64,000 nt of DNA from Halogeometricum limi (GTDB taxonomy: Archaea; Halobacteriota; Halobacteria; Halobacteriales; Haloferacaceae). The notes under the pieces are model-generated. The model searched no databases. It was not told where the DNA came from and saw nothing but the letters and a program-made list of their open reading frames with translations. The stretch is taken from positions 1-64,000 of the forward strand of contig NZ_FOYS01000005.1 of assembly GCF_900115785.1 (NCBI RefSeq). Reading direction: 5' to 3'. How positions within the stretch are numbered: the first letter of the stretch is position 1; every line of letters begins with the position of its first letter. The translations under genes and the position numbers were made by a program. Shown piece after piece: positions 8,439 to 15,663 of the stretch.

Positions 8439-10013
8439 TCAGAACGTCATCTGCGGGTGACGGTCCGTCGGGTCCGGCTCGGAATCGCCGCGCTCTCTCG
8501 GCTCACTCTCTCGGTCGTTCTCGCCGTTTCTCGTCCGGTCGGCGTGCGAGTCCGTCGCTTCGACGGCGGCGGTGAGGTGACGCGCCGCTATCGGTTGCCG
8601 CGTTCCCGTCTCGTACGTCTCGTCGATGGCGCGCCGTGCCGCTTCGTTCGCGACCGACTCGATATCGCTCGCGCTGAATCCGTGCGTCTTCGTCGCGAGT
8701 TCCGAGAGGTCCGAGTCCTCGATGTCGGTCGGCCGTTCTCTGAGGTGGTGCAGGAGAATCGACAGTCTGGACTCGGCATTCGGGAGAGGAACGGCTATCC
8801 ACTCGTCGAAGCGTCCCGTCCGCGTGAGCGCCTCGTCCAACTCCTCCAGTTTGTTCGTCGCGCCGACGACGACGACGTCGTCACCGTCCAACTCGGCCAA
8901 CTCGACGAGCAGTTGATTCTGCATCTGTCGCTCGCTCTGGGTGTTGTGCGTCGCACCTCTGTCGGTTCCGAGGGCGTCGAGTTCGTCGATGAAGACGATG
9001 CTCGGTTGGTGCGCCCGCGCCACCTCGAACACCTCGGCCACCTTGTCGGCGCTCTCGCCGACGAACTTGCTCGTCACGTTCGCGGGGGTGATTCGTAAGA
9101 ACGGTCTGTCGAGTTCGCCCGCGAGTGCGCGACTCAGATACGTCTTCCCGGTCCCCGGCGGGCCGTGCAAGAGGATTCCGTTGATCGTTCCGAGGCCGTA
9201 CGTCTCGAACAGTTCGGGGTCGCGAAGCGGGTCCAACACCGTCTGTCGGAGGCGGTCTTTGACCTCGCGCATCGCCGCTACGTCGTCGAACGTCAGGTCG
9301 GGTTCCGAGAGCCACTGTTCGGCGTCGCTCGCCGTCGCCTCGTCACCCGCGGGTCTGACCGTCTCTGACATCTCCTCCGTCACGTCGGCGGCAGTCGCGG
9401 GACCGCGTTCCTCGCCGCGTTGGAACCGCACGACACCGCGCACGCGCTTGGGGGTGATGTCGGCGAGGACCGTCGCCTCCGCCCACGACGCCCACTCGAA
9501 CTCGGCTTCGAGCGCGTCGCGGAGTTCCGCGTGAAAGCCGTCCGAGAGCGCTTGTTCGAACCGTCCGTCACGACCGATGGGCGTCTCGCCTCGACTCTGT
9601 CCCCAGTACCGCTGTTCGGCCGCACCCCTCGCGGCGTTGTTGACGAACTCGACGGCGTCGGCGGCGTTCGCGCGGAGGGTTTCGGGCCGACACTGCGCGG
9701 CGGCAGTCGACCGTATCTCGTCGGGGCGCGTCTGGCAGGCGTCCGCGAACGTCTCGACGTGTTCGGCGTCGACGACGCGTTCGAAGTGGAGGGTGGCGGC
9801 GACGTTCGCGGCAACCAACTGGCCGTCGCGGACGAGAAAGCCGGCCGTCGTCACGTACTCTCGGGTCTGTTCGCCGTCCCGCTCTCGGTCCCACGCGTAC
9901 TGGATGCGACCGAGGCTCCGAAGCGGCCGCGCGTCGCCGAGTCGGTACCCCTGTCTGACGGTGCCGTCCGCACAGAGGTACGCCATCCCGTCTGCTCGTT
10001 CCCCGACTATCAC
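8439..10013 (-). CDS. AAA+ ATPase of the Vps4/Cdc48 type with unknown N-terminal region
   Basis: This 524-residue protein has a single classic AAA module near residues 240-490. Walker A is GPPGTGKT (284-291), Walker B is IVFIDE (339-344), sensor 1 is GATN, and an arginine-finger region RTGRFDE follows. The C-terminal helical subdomain FSASDIESVANEAARRA is also present. Such ATPases remodel or unfold proteins. The first 230 residues match no domain I recognise and may bind the substrate. The C-terminal 35 residues are charged and probably disordered. The start is GTG at 10013, supported by TATA-like sequence centred 27 bases upstream (10037-10044); the next Met is residue 10. The gene is divergent from an ArsR-type regulator that may control it. 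Confidence 0.85.
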   Translation of the reverse strand: MIVGERADGMAYLCADGTVRQGYRLGDARPLRSLGRIQYAWDRERDGEQTREYVTTAGFLVRDGQLVAANVAATLHFERVVDAEHVETFADACQTRPDEIRSTAAAQCRPETLRANAADAVEFVNNAARGAAEQRYWGQSRGETPIGRDGRFEQALSDGFHAELRDALEAEFEWASWAEATVLADITPKRVRGVVRFQRGEERGPATAADVTEEMSETVRPAGDEATASDAEQWLSEPDLTFDDVAAMREVKDRLRQTVLDPLRDPELFETYGLGTINGILLHGPPGTGKTYLSRALAGELDRPFLRITPANVTSKFVGESADKVAEVFEVARAHQPSIVFIDELDALGTDRGATHNTQSERQMQNQLLVELAELDGDDVVVVGATNKLEELDEALTRTGRFDEWIAVPLPNAESRLSILLHHLRERPTDIEDSDLSELATKTHGFSASDIESVANEAARRAIDETYETGTRQPIAARHLTAAVEATDSHADRTRNGENDRESEPRERGDSEPDPTDRHPQMTF

Positions 10014-10036
10014 ACGCGACCGTTGGTCGACCCCCG

Positions 10037-10044
10037 TTAAAAAT
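10037..10044 (-). promoter_or_regulatory. TATA-like box of the AAA ATPase gene
   Basis: On the minus strand TTTTTAAC is centred about 27 bases before the GTG start at 10013. This is the spacing expected for a leaderless haloarchaeal transcript, and it supports the GTG start over the internal Met. Confidence 0.6.
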
Positions 10045-10128
10045 TCGAGTCTTCGTTCTCACCCGTGATACTCAGATTGTCTCTTCGACCGCTCACGCCC
10101 GCGGGATTCGTCGGCTGACGGCTAAAAC

Positions 10129-10136
10129 GTTTAAGC
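10129..10136 (+). promoter_or_regulatory. TATA-like box of the ArsR-type regulator gene
   Basis: GTTTAAGC lies about 27 bases before the ATG at 10160, consistent with a leaderless transcript. It shares a 146-base divergent intergenic region with the AAA ATPase promoter. Confidence 0.6.
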
Positions 10137-10159
10137 GGCTCAACGGCACAACTACGGCC

Positions 10160-10555
10160 ATGACGATGAACTCCTCGGCGTCCGACGACGCGGCCGTTCC
10201 GTCGGACCTCGAAAAACTCCTTCCGGCGTCGGGTTCGCGGACGCTCGACGACTACCTCGCCATGCAGGCCGCTATCGGCGACCGGACGCGGTTCCTCGTC
10301 GTTTACACGCTGGCCACGGACGGCCCGCACACGCCGGGACAGTTGGCTGACCACGTCGACGTCCGAGCGAACACGCTTCACTACCATCTCAACAAACTCT
10401 CCGACGTCGGACTCGTCGAGACGGGCCAACACGCGAGAAGTGCGGCCGACGCTCAGCACACCTACTACGAACTCACTCCCGCGGGCCGGAAAATCCTCGA
10501 CCACGGTGTGCTGGAACTCATCCGCCGCGACGGCACACCGACCGGAGACTCCTGA
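10160..10555 (+). CDS. ArsR-type winged-helix transcriptional regulator
   Basis: This 131-residue regulator has a winged helix across about residues 38-115. The helix-turn-helix is TPGQLADHVDVRANTLHYHL, followed by a wing with LVETGQH and TYYELTPAGRKIL. The LHYHL recognition helix is typical of haloarchaeal ArsR-like proteins. There are no metal-sensing Cys residues, so it probably senses something other than metals. The ATG at 10160 fits the TATA box at 10129-10136; a second ATG lies at 10166. It is divergent from the AAA ATPase and may regulate it and itself. Confidence 0.85.
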   Translation: MTMNSSASDDAAVPSDLEKLLPASGSRTLDDYLAMQAAIGDRTRFLVVYTLATDGPHTPGQLADHVDVRANTLHYHLNKLSDVGLVETGQHARSAADAQHTYYELTPAGRKILDHGVLELIRRDGTPTGDS

Positions 10556-10605
10556 GGGGGCGTCCACGGAAAGGCGTCTCTCGCCTCACAGCGCGCTCGT
10601 ACGTC

Positions 10606-10613
10606 TTTGCCAG
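10606..10613 (+). repeat. Outlying TTTGCCAG element
   Basis: A single TTTGCCAG, the core of the 9-bp repeats upstream of parA, sits just after the regulator gene in a T-rich tail (TTTTGATTCTTTTA follows). It could be part of a terminator or a distal copy of the par repeat. Evidence is limited to the sequence match. Confidence 0.3.
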
Positions 10614-10727
10614 TTTTGATTCTTTTACGGTTCTGCTCTCTTTAGCTACTCTTCCTCAAAGCTCTCTTTTCTCCTTCAGCGGACACGCCTGCGCGACCCC
10701 CCCGAGCGGAGCCACACATAAATCACA

Positions 10728-10739
10728 CTGTATATACAG
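10728..10739. promoter_or_regulatory. 12-bp perfect palindrome over the TATA box of the PRC-barrel gene
   Basis: CTGTATATACAG is a perfect palindrome containing TATATA, placed 41-52 bases before the ATG at 10781. It can be the core promoter itself. Because the symmetry runs beyond TATA on both sides, it may also be a dimeric repressor site. TSS would be expected near 10760, giving a short leader. Confidence 0.5.
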
Positions 10740-10780
10740 CCACACTCGCCATATCCGTTTCCGGCGAAGCGACAGACGTT

Positions 10781-11020
10781 ATGGCGACAACTGTCACCGA
10801 CGACGAGACCGGTAAATCGGTCGTCGACAGCGACGGAAACAAGATCGGCGTCGTTTCTGCGGTCGAACACGGCACCGCGCACGTAGACCCCGACCCGGGC
10901 CTCACGGACAAACTGCTCGCGAAACTCGGCTGGGACAGTTCGGACGACGAGGACTACCCGCTTCAGGAAGCCCGTATCGACGTCATCACCGACGACGAGA
11001 TTCGCCTGAAAGACCTCTGA
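10781..11020 (+). CDS. PRC-barrel-like small protein
   Basis: This 79-residue protein begins with a beta-strand pattern GKSVVDSDGNKIGVVSAVEHGTA, typical of PRC-barrel and CdvA-like domains, and continues with an acidic loop and the strands RIDVITDDEIRL. PRC-barrel proteins in archaea range from RNA-processing accessory proteins to cell-division factors; the role of this one is unknown. The ATG at 10781 follows a TATA-containing palindrome. It is a single-gene unit ending at a T5 tract (11043-11050). Confidence 0.75.
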   Translation: MATTVTDDETGKSVVDSDGNKIGVVSAVEHGTAHVDPDPGLTDKLLAKLGWDSSDDEDYPLQEARIDVITDDEIRLKDL

Positions 11021-11042
11021 AACGGGCCGTCTGACACGTTCT

Positions 11043-11050
11043 TCGTTTTT
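11043..11050 (+). terminator. T5 terminator-like tract after the PRC-barrel gene
   Basis: CTTCGTTTTTCTG lies 22-30 bases after the stop codon at 11020. It has no stem and fits intrinsic oligo-T termination in archaea. Confidence 0.4.
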
Positions 11051-11066
11051 CTGTGCGAGAGTAGAA

Positions 11067-11088
11067 CTAGCAAAACCAGCTTTGCCAG
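11067..11088. repeat. Par repeats downstream of the parA operon
   Basis: CTAGCAAAA (11067-11075) and inverted TTTGCCAG (11081-11088) share the unit found three times before parA. CCAGCTTTGCCAG also nearly forms its own dyad. These lie 16 bases beyond the end of the parA partner gene, so the repeat family brackets the operon. Confidence 0.5.
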
Positions 11089-11103
11089 CGGTGCCGTCCG
11101 AAC

Positions 11104-11565
11104 TCAGAGTTCGTCTTCGAGACGGGCGCGGACGTCTTCGGCGTCGAGTTCGTCGACCGCTTCCAATCCGAGAGAGACGACGAGTGGGTAGAAGTGCCGG
11201 TTCTTCTCGAATCCCTCCTGATATTCGTACTCGTAGTCGGCTTTCAGCATCGAGTACGCGCGGTCTAAGTCCCGGCGAACCGAGTGCGGGAGATACATGT
11301 ACGTCGGCTTTTGTTCGTCTTTGACGGAGAGTTGCGGTTCGTCGCTCTCGTCCGTTTCGTCGCTCTCGTCCGTTTCGTCGCTCCCGTCTGTTTTGTCCGT
11401 CCCGTCCGTTTCGCCCGTCTCTTCGGTCTCGTCGATTTCGTCCGGTTTTGCCGTCTTTACTGTTTCGTCCGTCTCGTCCGTCTCGTCCGTCTCGTCCGTC
11501 CGCGCGCGGTCTTTCGCACGCCGTCGCCGACGCCGAAGCCTGTCGGCTCGGTCCTCTCCGCTCAT
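11104..11565 (-). CDS. Small ParA-partner protein with DET/DES repeat linker
   Basis: This 153-residue protein is probably the DNA- or cargo-binding partner of ParA. The ATG at 11565 overlaps the parA stop by four bases (ATGA), so the two are translationally coupled. It has a basic N-terminus (RADRLRRRRRRAKDRART), then a low-complexity acidic tract of repeated D-E-T/D-E-S triplets (about residues 20-72), then a folded C-terminal region of about 75 residues beginning TYMYLPHSVRRDLDRAY, which resembles the short partners coded after haloarchaeal ParA genes. No ParB nuclease or HTH domain is recognised. Several out-of-frame readings cover this area and were discarded. Function is inferred from context. 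Confidence 0.75.
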   Translation of the reverse strand: MSGEDRADRLRRRRRRAKDRARTDETDETDETDETVKTAKPDEIDETEETGETDGTDKTDGSDETDESDETDESDEPQLSVKDEQKPTYMYLPHSVRRDLDRAYSMLKADYEYEYQEGFEKNRHFYPLVVSLGLEAVDELDAEDVRARLEDEL

Positions 11566-12362
11566 GCTTCGACCTCCTGGGCCTCGATGCCGAACTGTTC
11601 GTCCAGGCCGGCGGCGATGTCGAGAAACACCTCGCACATGTCGCACTCGGGGTTGAATTCGAGGAGCGAGACGCCGGAGTCGAGCGCTTTCTGTACGTCC
11701 GCCCGTTCTCGAATCTGCCACACCGGGACGTCGTCGAAGGCGGCGTTTATCCACTCGACCATCTCTTGTGCCTGCTTCTTTCGCACGTCGATGCGGTTGA
11801 TGACGACCCCACGGTCTGCGATGTCTATCTCGTAGTCGTACTCCAGGGCGTCGACGTGGTCGAAGAGGAGTTCGAACGCCCGTTTCGAGGTGGACTCCGC
11901 CAGCGCAGGGATGAGGACGTTCTGCGTGGCGAACAGGGCGTTGTCCATCAGGTTCCCGAGGTTGGGCGGACAGTCGACGATGACGTAGTCGTAGTCGTCT
12001 TCTATCTCGCGGAGGACGAGCGACAACTGTTCGCCGCTCCGTCGCGACAGCGTCAACTCCGGTTCGGCGGCGGTCATGTCGATGTTCGACGGGATGACGT
12101 CCATCTCTTCGTGTTCGCGCACGATGTCGGCCACCACGTCTCGCTGTTCGGGGTTCGTGAGACAGTCGAACAGCGTCGGCGGTTCCTCGTCGTAGGCGTC
12201 CATCAGACCGAGGTTCTCCGTCGCGTTGCCCTGCGGGTCTAAGTCGACGAACAACACGTCGTGCCCGCGCGCGTTGATAGCGCCCGCGACGTTGATGGCT
12301 ATCGTCGTCTTTCCGACCCCGCCTTTCTGATTCGAGACGCAGAGTTTTGCCGGACCAGTCAT
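11562..12362 (-). CDS. parA: ParA/Soj family partitioning ATPase
   Basis: This 266-residue deviant Walker-A ATPase has KGGVGKTT at residues 13-20, with the signature lysine, DLDPQGN near 43-49, and IVDCPPNLG near 133. It has no N-terminal DNA-binding extension, as in the smaller ParA group. Such proteins position plasmids, chromosomes or large complexes by binding DNA nonspecifically with ATP. The frame continues to 12383, but the ATG at 12362 is preferred: the TATA-like box at 12385-12396 lies at the leaderless distance and the following Lys-Leu-Cys-Val-Ser strand is the usual ParA beginning. It is followed by an overlapping partner gene and preceded by three 9-bp repeats. Confidence 0.93.
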   Translation of the reverse strand: MTGPAKLCVSNQKGGVGKTTIAINVAGAINARGHDVLFVDLDPQGNATENLGLMDAYDEEPPTLFDCLTNPEQRDVVADIVREHEEMDVIPSNIDMTAAEPELTLSRRSGEQLSLVLREIEDDYDYVIVDCPPNLGNLMDNALFATQNVLIPALAESTSKRAFELLFDHVDALEYDYEIDIADRGVVINRIDVRKKQAQEMVEWINAAFDDVPVWQIRERADVQKALDSGVSLLEFNPECDMCEVFLDIAAGLDEQFGIEAQEVEA

Positions 12363-12384
12363 ACAGCACGGCTTGCCCGTCAAA

Positions 12385-12396
12385 ACTTATACTTAT
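12385..12396 (-). promoter_or_regulatory. TATA box of the parA operon
   Basis: On the minus strand GATAAGTATAAGTTTT contains a good TATA match centred about 27 bases before the ATG at 12362. The three 9-bp repeats lie just upstream (12409-12435), where a partner protein could act on transcription and partition together. Confidence 0.7.
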
Positions 12397-12408
12397 CGAC
12401 AAAGACTA

Positions 12409-12435
12409 TTTTGCTAGTTTTGCCAGTTTTGCTTG
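12409..12435. repeat. Three tandem 9-bp repeats, candidate centromere/operator
   Basis: TTTTGCTAG, TTTTGCCAG and TTTTGCTTG follow each other without spacers; on the parA strand the unit is CTRGCAAAA. Compact iterated sites beside the promoter are typical of parS/operator regions in small-partner par systems. Related units occur at 11067-11088, 10606-10613 and perhaps 8367-8373. Repeats are seen; their role is inferred. Confidence 0.6.
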
Positions 12436-12447
12436 TTTGTTCTCCCT

Positions 12448-12891
12448 CTACTCGCTCGTCTTCCGCCCGGTCAGCGTCGCTATCTGTAACTCGAACAGCC
12501 GGATTTCCACGTCTTCGACCGTCTCGTCGAACACCCGAATCGGGCCGAACCGGTCGTTGAGTTCGGCGGCGTCGTAGTCCTCGCGTTCGTAGTCGGGAAA
12601 CTCCCGAAGCGTCCCGGTGGCGACGATGCTCCACGAGACACCCCGGTCTTCGACGCCGAAGACGACGAAAGACGCCTCCGTCGTCGACTCGGCGAACGCG
12701 AGTTTCTCGCTGTGGTCGTCGTCGCCGAATCGGAAGAACAGCGACTCGCCGTCGTAGTAGTGCGACACCGGAACCGCGTACGCGGTGCCGCCGTCGGCCA
12801 GTGAGAGCACTCCGGCGGCCTCCTCTCGCAGTCGTTCGTCCACCTCGTCTTCGTCCATCCCGAGCGTGTAGACGTACTCGATATCTCGCAT
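12448..12891 (-). CDS. Pyridoxamine 5'-phosphate oxidase-like flavin-binding protein
   Basis: This 147-residue protein has the split-barrel fold of the PNPOx-like family. The N-terminal pattern ends in GVLSLADGGTAYAVPVSHYYDGESLFFRF, followed by a strand with SFVVFGVEDRGVSWSIVATG. Haloarchaeal members bind FMN or related cofactors, and most have no known substrate. The ATG at 12891 is supported by GTATATCA at 12919-12926, inside the end of the P-type ATPase gene. The open frame runs further upstream, but that part is not protein-like. It can be expressed separately from the P-type ATPase 32 bases upstream. Confidence 0.85.
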   Translation of the reverse strand: MRDIEYVYTLGMDEDEVDERLREEAAGVLSLADGGTAYAVPVSHYYDGESLFFRFGDDDHSEKLAFAESTTEASFVVFGVEDRGVSWSIVATGTLREFPDYEREDYDAAELNDRFGPIRVFDETVEDVEIRLFELQIATLTGRKTSE

Positions 12892-12923
12892 GGTCTCCGA
12901 AAGATACGCGAGGAGGCCGTATA

Positions 12924-15653
12924 TCAGTACGCGCGAAGATGGGCGGCCGATTCGCTCGGCGCGTCGTCCGTCTGCGTCTCGGAGGCGTACCGACGAACGC
13001 TCCACCCGACGGCAAAGAGGAGGAGTCCGCCGAACGCGACGGTGACGGCCAGCACCGCCCAGTCGCCGACGGAGAGCGAAACGGTGCCGAACGCGGTTCG
13101 GAGCGGCGTGTACAACGTCGCGAGGTGCGCGAGAATCGAGGCGCCGACGGCGGCGGCGAGCCACGGATTCGAGCGCAGGGGCGTCGCTTTCGTCCACCGG
13201 ACGACGACGAGTTTGACGAACTCTAAGAGGATGAAGCCGGTGAACACCATCGTCATCGCGTACGGCGTCACCGTCGCCGCGCCGTCCAGCGTGTAGTACA
13301 ACAGGCCGAGCATGACCGCCGTCGCGACCACCCCGAACCCGGCGACGAGAAGCAGCATCTCTCCGTCGACGATACCGCGTTCGCGTTCTCTGGGTGGCCT
13401 GCGCATCACGTCTCCCGTCGGGTCGTTCCCGAGTGCCAGCGCCGGGAGTCCGTCCGTGAGGAGGTTTATCCACAGGAGTTGCACCGCGGGAAGGACGAGA
13501 TATCCGAAGAGTGAGGCGACGAACACGAGGAGTATCTCGGCGGCGTTCGCGCTGAGGAGGTAGGCGACGAACTTCCAGACGTTGTCGAAGATACCCCTGC
13601 CGCGCCGAATCGCCGTCCGAATCGTCGCGTAGTTGTCGTCCAAGAGGACGACGTCGCTGGCCTGCTTCGCCACGTCGGTCCCGCGAACCCCCATCGCGAT
13701 ACCCACGTCAGCGTTCTTCAACGCGGGTGCGTCGTTGACGCCGTCGCCGGTCATCGCGACGGTGTGGCCGTTCGCACGCAGTGCGCCGAGGATGCGTACT
13801 TTGTGCGCCGGTTCCGCCCGCGCGAACACGTCCACCGTCTCGACTCGCCGTCGGAGTTCGTCGTCGCTCACGGCCGATAGCTCGCTTCCGGTGAGCACTC
13901 CCGACCCGATACCGACCTGCGCCGCGATTGCCCTCGCCGTCGCGGGGTTGTCGCCGGTGATCATCTTCACGCTGATTCCGGCCCGCCGCGTCTCTGCGAT
14001 GGCGTCGGCCACCTCGGGCCGCGGCGGGTCGAGGAGTCCCTGGAGACCGACGAACACGAGATTCGTGTCGGCCTCTGCCGTCGCCTCCTCACCCGAGGCG
14101 GGCGCGTCGAGCGGTCGGTACGCGAACCCGAGGACTCGCAGTGCGTCGTCAGCCATGTCGTCCAGTGCGTCCTCGACCCGCGCCCGACGGTCCGGCGTCA
14201 ACGCGTCCGTCCCGTCGCGGGTGCGGATGCGGGTCGAACGGTCGAGGACCACGCGCGGTGCCCCTTTCACGTAGACGGCGTCGTCGTGCGTCGTCGCCAT
14301 CCGCTTTCGTTCGGCGGAGAAGGGGAGGACTCCGCGTCGTGGGGTCCCGTCTCGGAGCGACGCCACGTCGAGACCGAACTCCGCGGCGGCGTCGACGAGT
14401 GCGCGTTCCGTCGGGTCGCCGTCGGACGCGTCCGCGTCGGCGTCGTTGCAGACCGCGCCGATTTCGAAGAGAAGACGGAACCGGGAATCGTCCGTCGCGT
14501 CGCCGTCGGCCGTCGTGCCATCGTCCGTCGCGTCGCCGTCGGCCGTCGTGCCATCGTCCGTCGCCGCGCCGTGACTCGCTTCGGGCGCGCGCGTCACGTC
14601 GTCAACCCAGACGCGAGTGACGCGCATCTCGCCCTCGGTGAGCGTCCCCGTCTTGTCCGTACAGACCACGTCGACGGCACCGAGGGCTTCCACCGCCGGA
14701 AGACTCCGGACGAGGGCGTTCTCGCCGGCCATCTGTCGCACCCCGAGTGCGAGCGTGAGCGTGACCACCGCGGGGAGTCCCTCGGGAATCGCCGCGACGG
14801 CCAGCGAGATGCCGGTCAGTGCGGCCTGTACGAGCGACGTTCCGCGGAACGCGAGCAGTGGGACCACGAACGCCGAGAGGACGACGACGGCGACGCCCAG
14901 ACGCCGGCCGAGAACGTCGAGGTCACGCTGAAGCGGCGTTCGACGCTCGGGTGCGGCCAAGAGCGCCGTCGCGATTGCACCCATCTCCGTCTCCATCCCC
15001 GTCGCGACGACGAGGGCGACGGCCCGGCCGCGCGTCACGTTCGTCCCTTTGTAGGCGAGGTTCGTGCGTTCGGCGAGTATCGTCTCCGGCGGTAGCGCGT
15101 CGGTGGTCTTCTCGACGGGGACGCTCTCGCCAGTCAGCGCGGACTCGTCCACCTCGAATGCTTGCGTTTCGAGGAGGCGGCAGTCCGCCGGAACCACGTC
15201 GCCGTCGGAGAGGACGACGACGTCTCCGGGGACGAGTTCGGTCGCGTCTCGACGCGTCTCCTCGCCCTCGCGTCGGACGGTGACGACGGGCGTCGCCAAC
15301 GCTCGGAGTGCGTCGAGGCTTCGCTCCGCGCGATACTCCTGTGCGAACCCGAACAACGCGTTCGCGAGGAGGATGACGGCGATGAGCACCGCGTCGACGA
15401 CGTGTCCCACGACCAACGAGACGCCCGCGGCGACGAGGAGAACCCACACGAGCGCGTTTTGAAACTGTGCGGCGAGGAGTTCGAGCGCCCCTCGTCCGCC
15501 GTCGGTGTCGAGTTCGTTCGGTCCGACGCGCGAGAGACGCGCGCTCGCTTCCGCTTCGGCGAGTCCGTCGAGACCGGTCCCGAGTTCGTCGGCCACCGCG
15601 TCGACCGGCCGAGCGTGCCAATCGGACGTACCGGAGGCGTCGGGAGCGCTCAT
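12924..15653 (-). CDS. P-type cation-transporting ATPase, P2A (calcium pump-like) group
   Basis: This 909-residue membrane pump has an N-terminal cation ATPase domain (1-60), an actuator motif TGES (174-177), and the membrane motif PEGLP (290-294), typical of calcium or H/Na-type P2 pumps. The phosphorylation site is DKTGT with Asp333, and the hinge is GDGVNDAP. About ten helices are expected, including the C-terminal transport block. The ion is probably calcium or another cation; the PEGL motif alone does not decide. The loop after DKTGT carries an exact 33-bp duplication (14488-14553), coding [11 protein letters not shown] twice. The start lies 10 bases after the end of the formate dehydrogenase-type gene, so they may be cotranscribed. 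Confidence 0.93.
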   Translation of the reverse strand: MSAPDASGTSDWHARPVDAVADELGTGLDGLAEAEASARLSRVGPNELDTDGGRGALELLAAQFQNALVWVLLVAAGVSLVVGHVVDAVLIAVILLANALFGFAQEYRAERSLDALRALATPVVTVRREGEETRRDATELVPGDVVVLSDGDVVPADCRLLETQAFEVDESALTGESVPVEKTTDALPPETILAERTNLAYKGTNVTRGRAVALVVATGMETEMGAIATALLAAPERRTPLQRDLDVLGRRLGVAVVVLSAFVVPLLAFRGTSLVQAALTGISLAVAAIPEGLPAVVTLTLALGVRQMAGENALVRSLPAVEALGAVDVVCTDKTGTLTEGEMRVTRVWVDDVTRAPEASHGAATDDGTTADGDATDDGTTADGDATDDSRFRLLFEIGAVCNDADADASDGDPTERALVDAAAEFGLDVASLRDGTPRRGVLPFSAERKRMATTHDDAVYVKGAPRVVLDRSTRIRTRDGTDALTPDRRARVEDALDDMADDALRVLGFAYRPLDAPASGEEATAEADTNLVFVGLQGLLDPPRPEVADAIAETRRAGISVKMITGDNPATARAIAAQVGIGSGVLTGSELSAVSDDELRRRVETVDVFARAEPAHKVRILGALRANGHTVAMTGDGVNDAPALKNADVGIAMGVRGTDVAKQASDVVLLDDNYATIRTAIRRGRGIFDNVWKFVAYLLSANAAEILLVFVASLFGYLVLPAVQLLWINLLTDGLPALALGNDPTGDVMRRPPRERERGIVDGEMLLLVAGFGVVATAVMLGLLYYTLDGAATVTPYAMTMVFTGFILLEFVKLVVVRWTKATPLRSNPWLAAAVGASILAHLATLYTPLRTAFGTVSLSVGDWAVLAVTVAFGGLLLFAVGWSVRRYASETQTDDAPSESAAHLRAY
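14488..14564. repeat. 33-bp exact tandem repeat inside the P-type ATPase gene
   Basis: The unit 14488-14520 is repeated exactly at 14521-14553, and a third copy starts at 14554-14564. It codes an 11-residue acidic, Thr/Gly-rich loop between the phosphorylation site and the nucleotide-binding domain. The reading frame is kept. Exact identity at DNA level implies a recent duplication and possible length variation between strains. Confidence 0.85.
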
Positions 15654-15663
15654 CCGACCCGCC

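Noticed and set aside
11447-12242. Plus-strand frame of 264 codons across parA
   Set aside because: Shadow of the clear ParA sequence on the minus strand; it has no family features.
14488-14564. Possible CRISPR-like spacing of the 33-bp repeats
   Set aside because: No spacers; the units are directly joined and in frame within the P-type ATPase.
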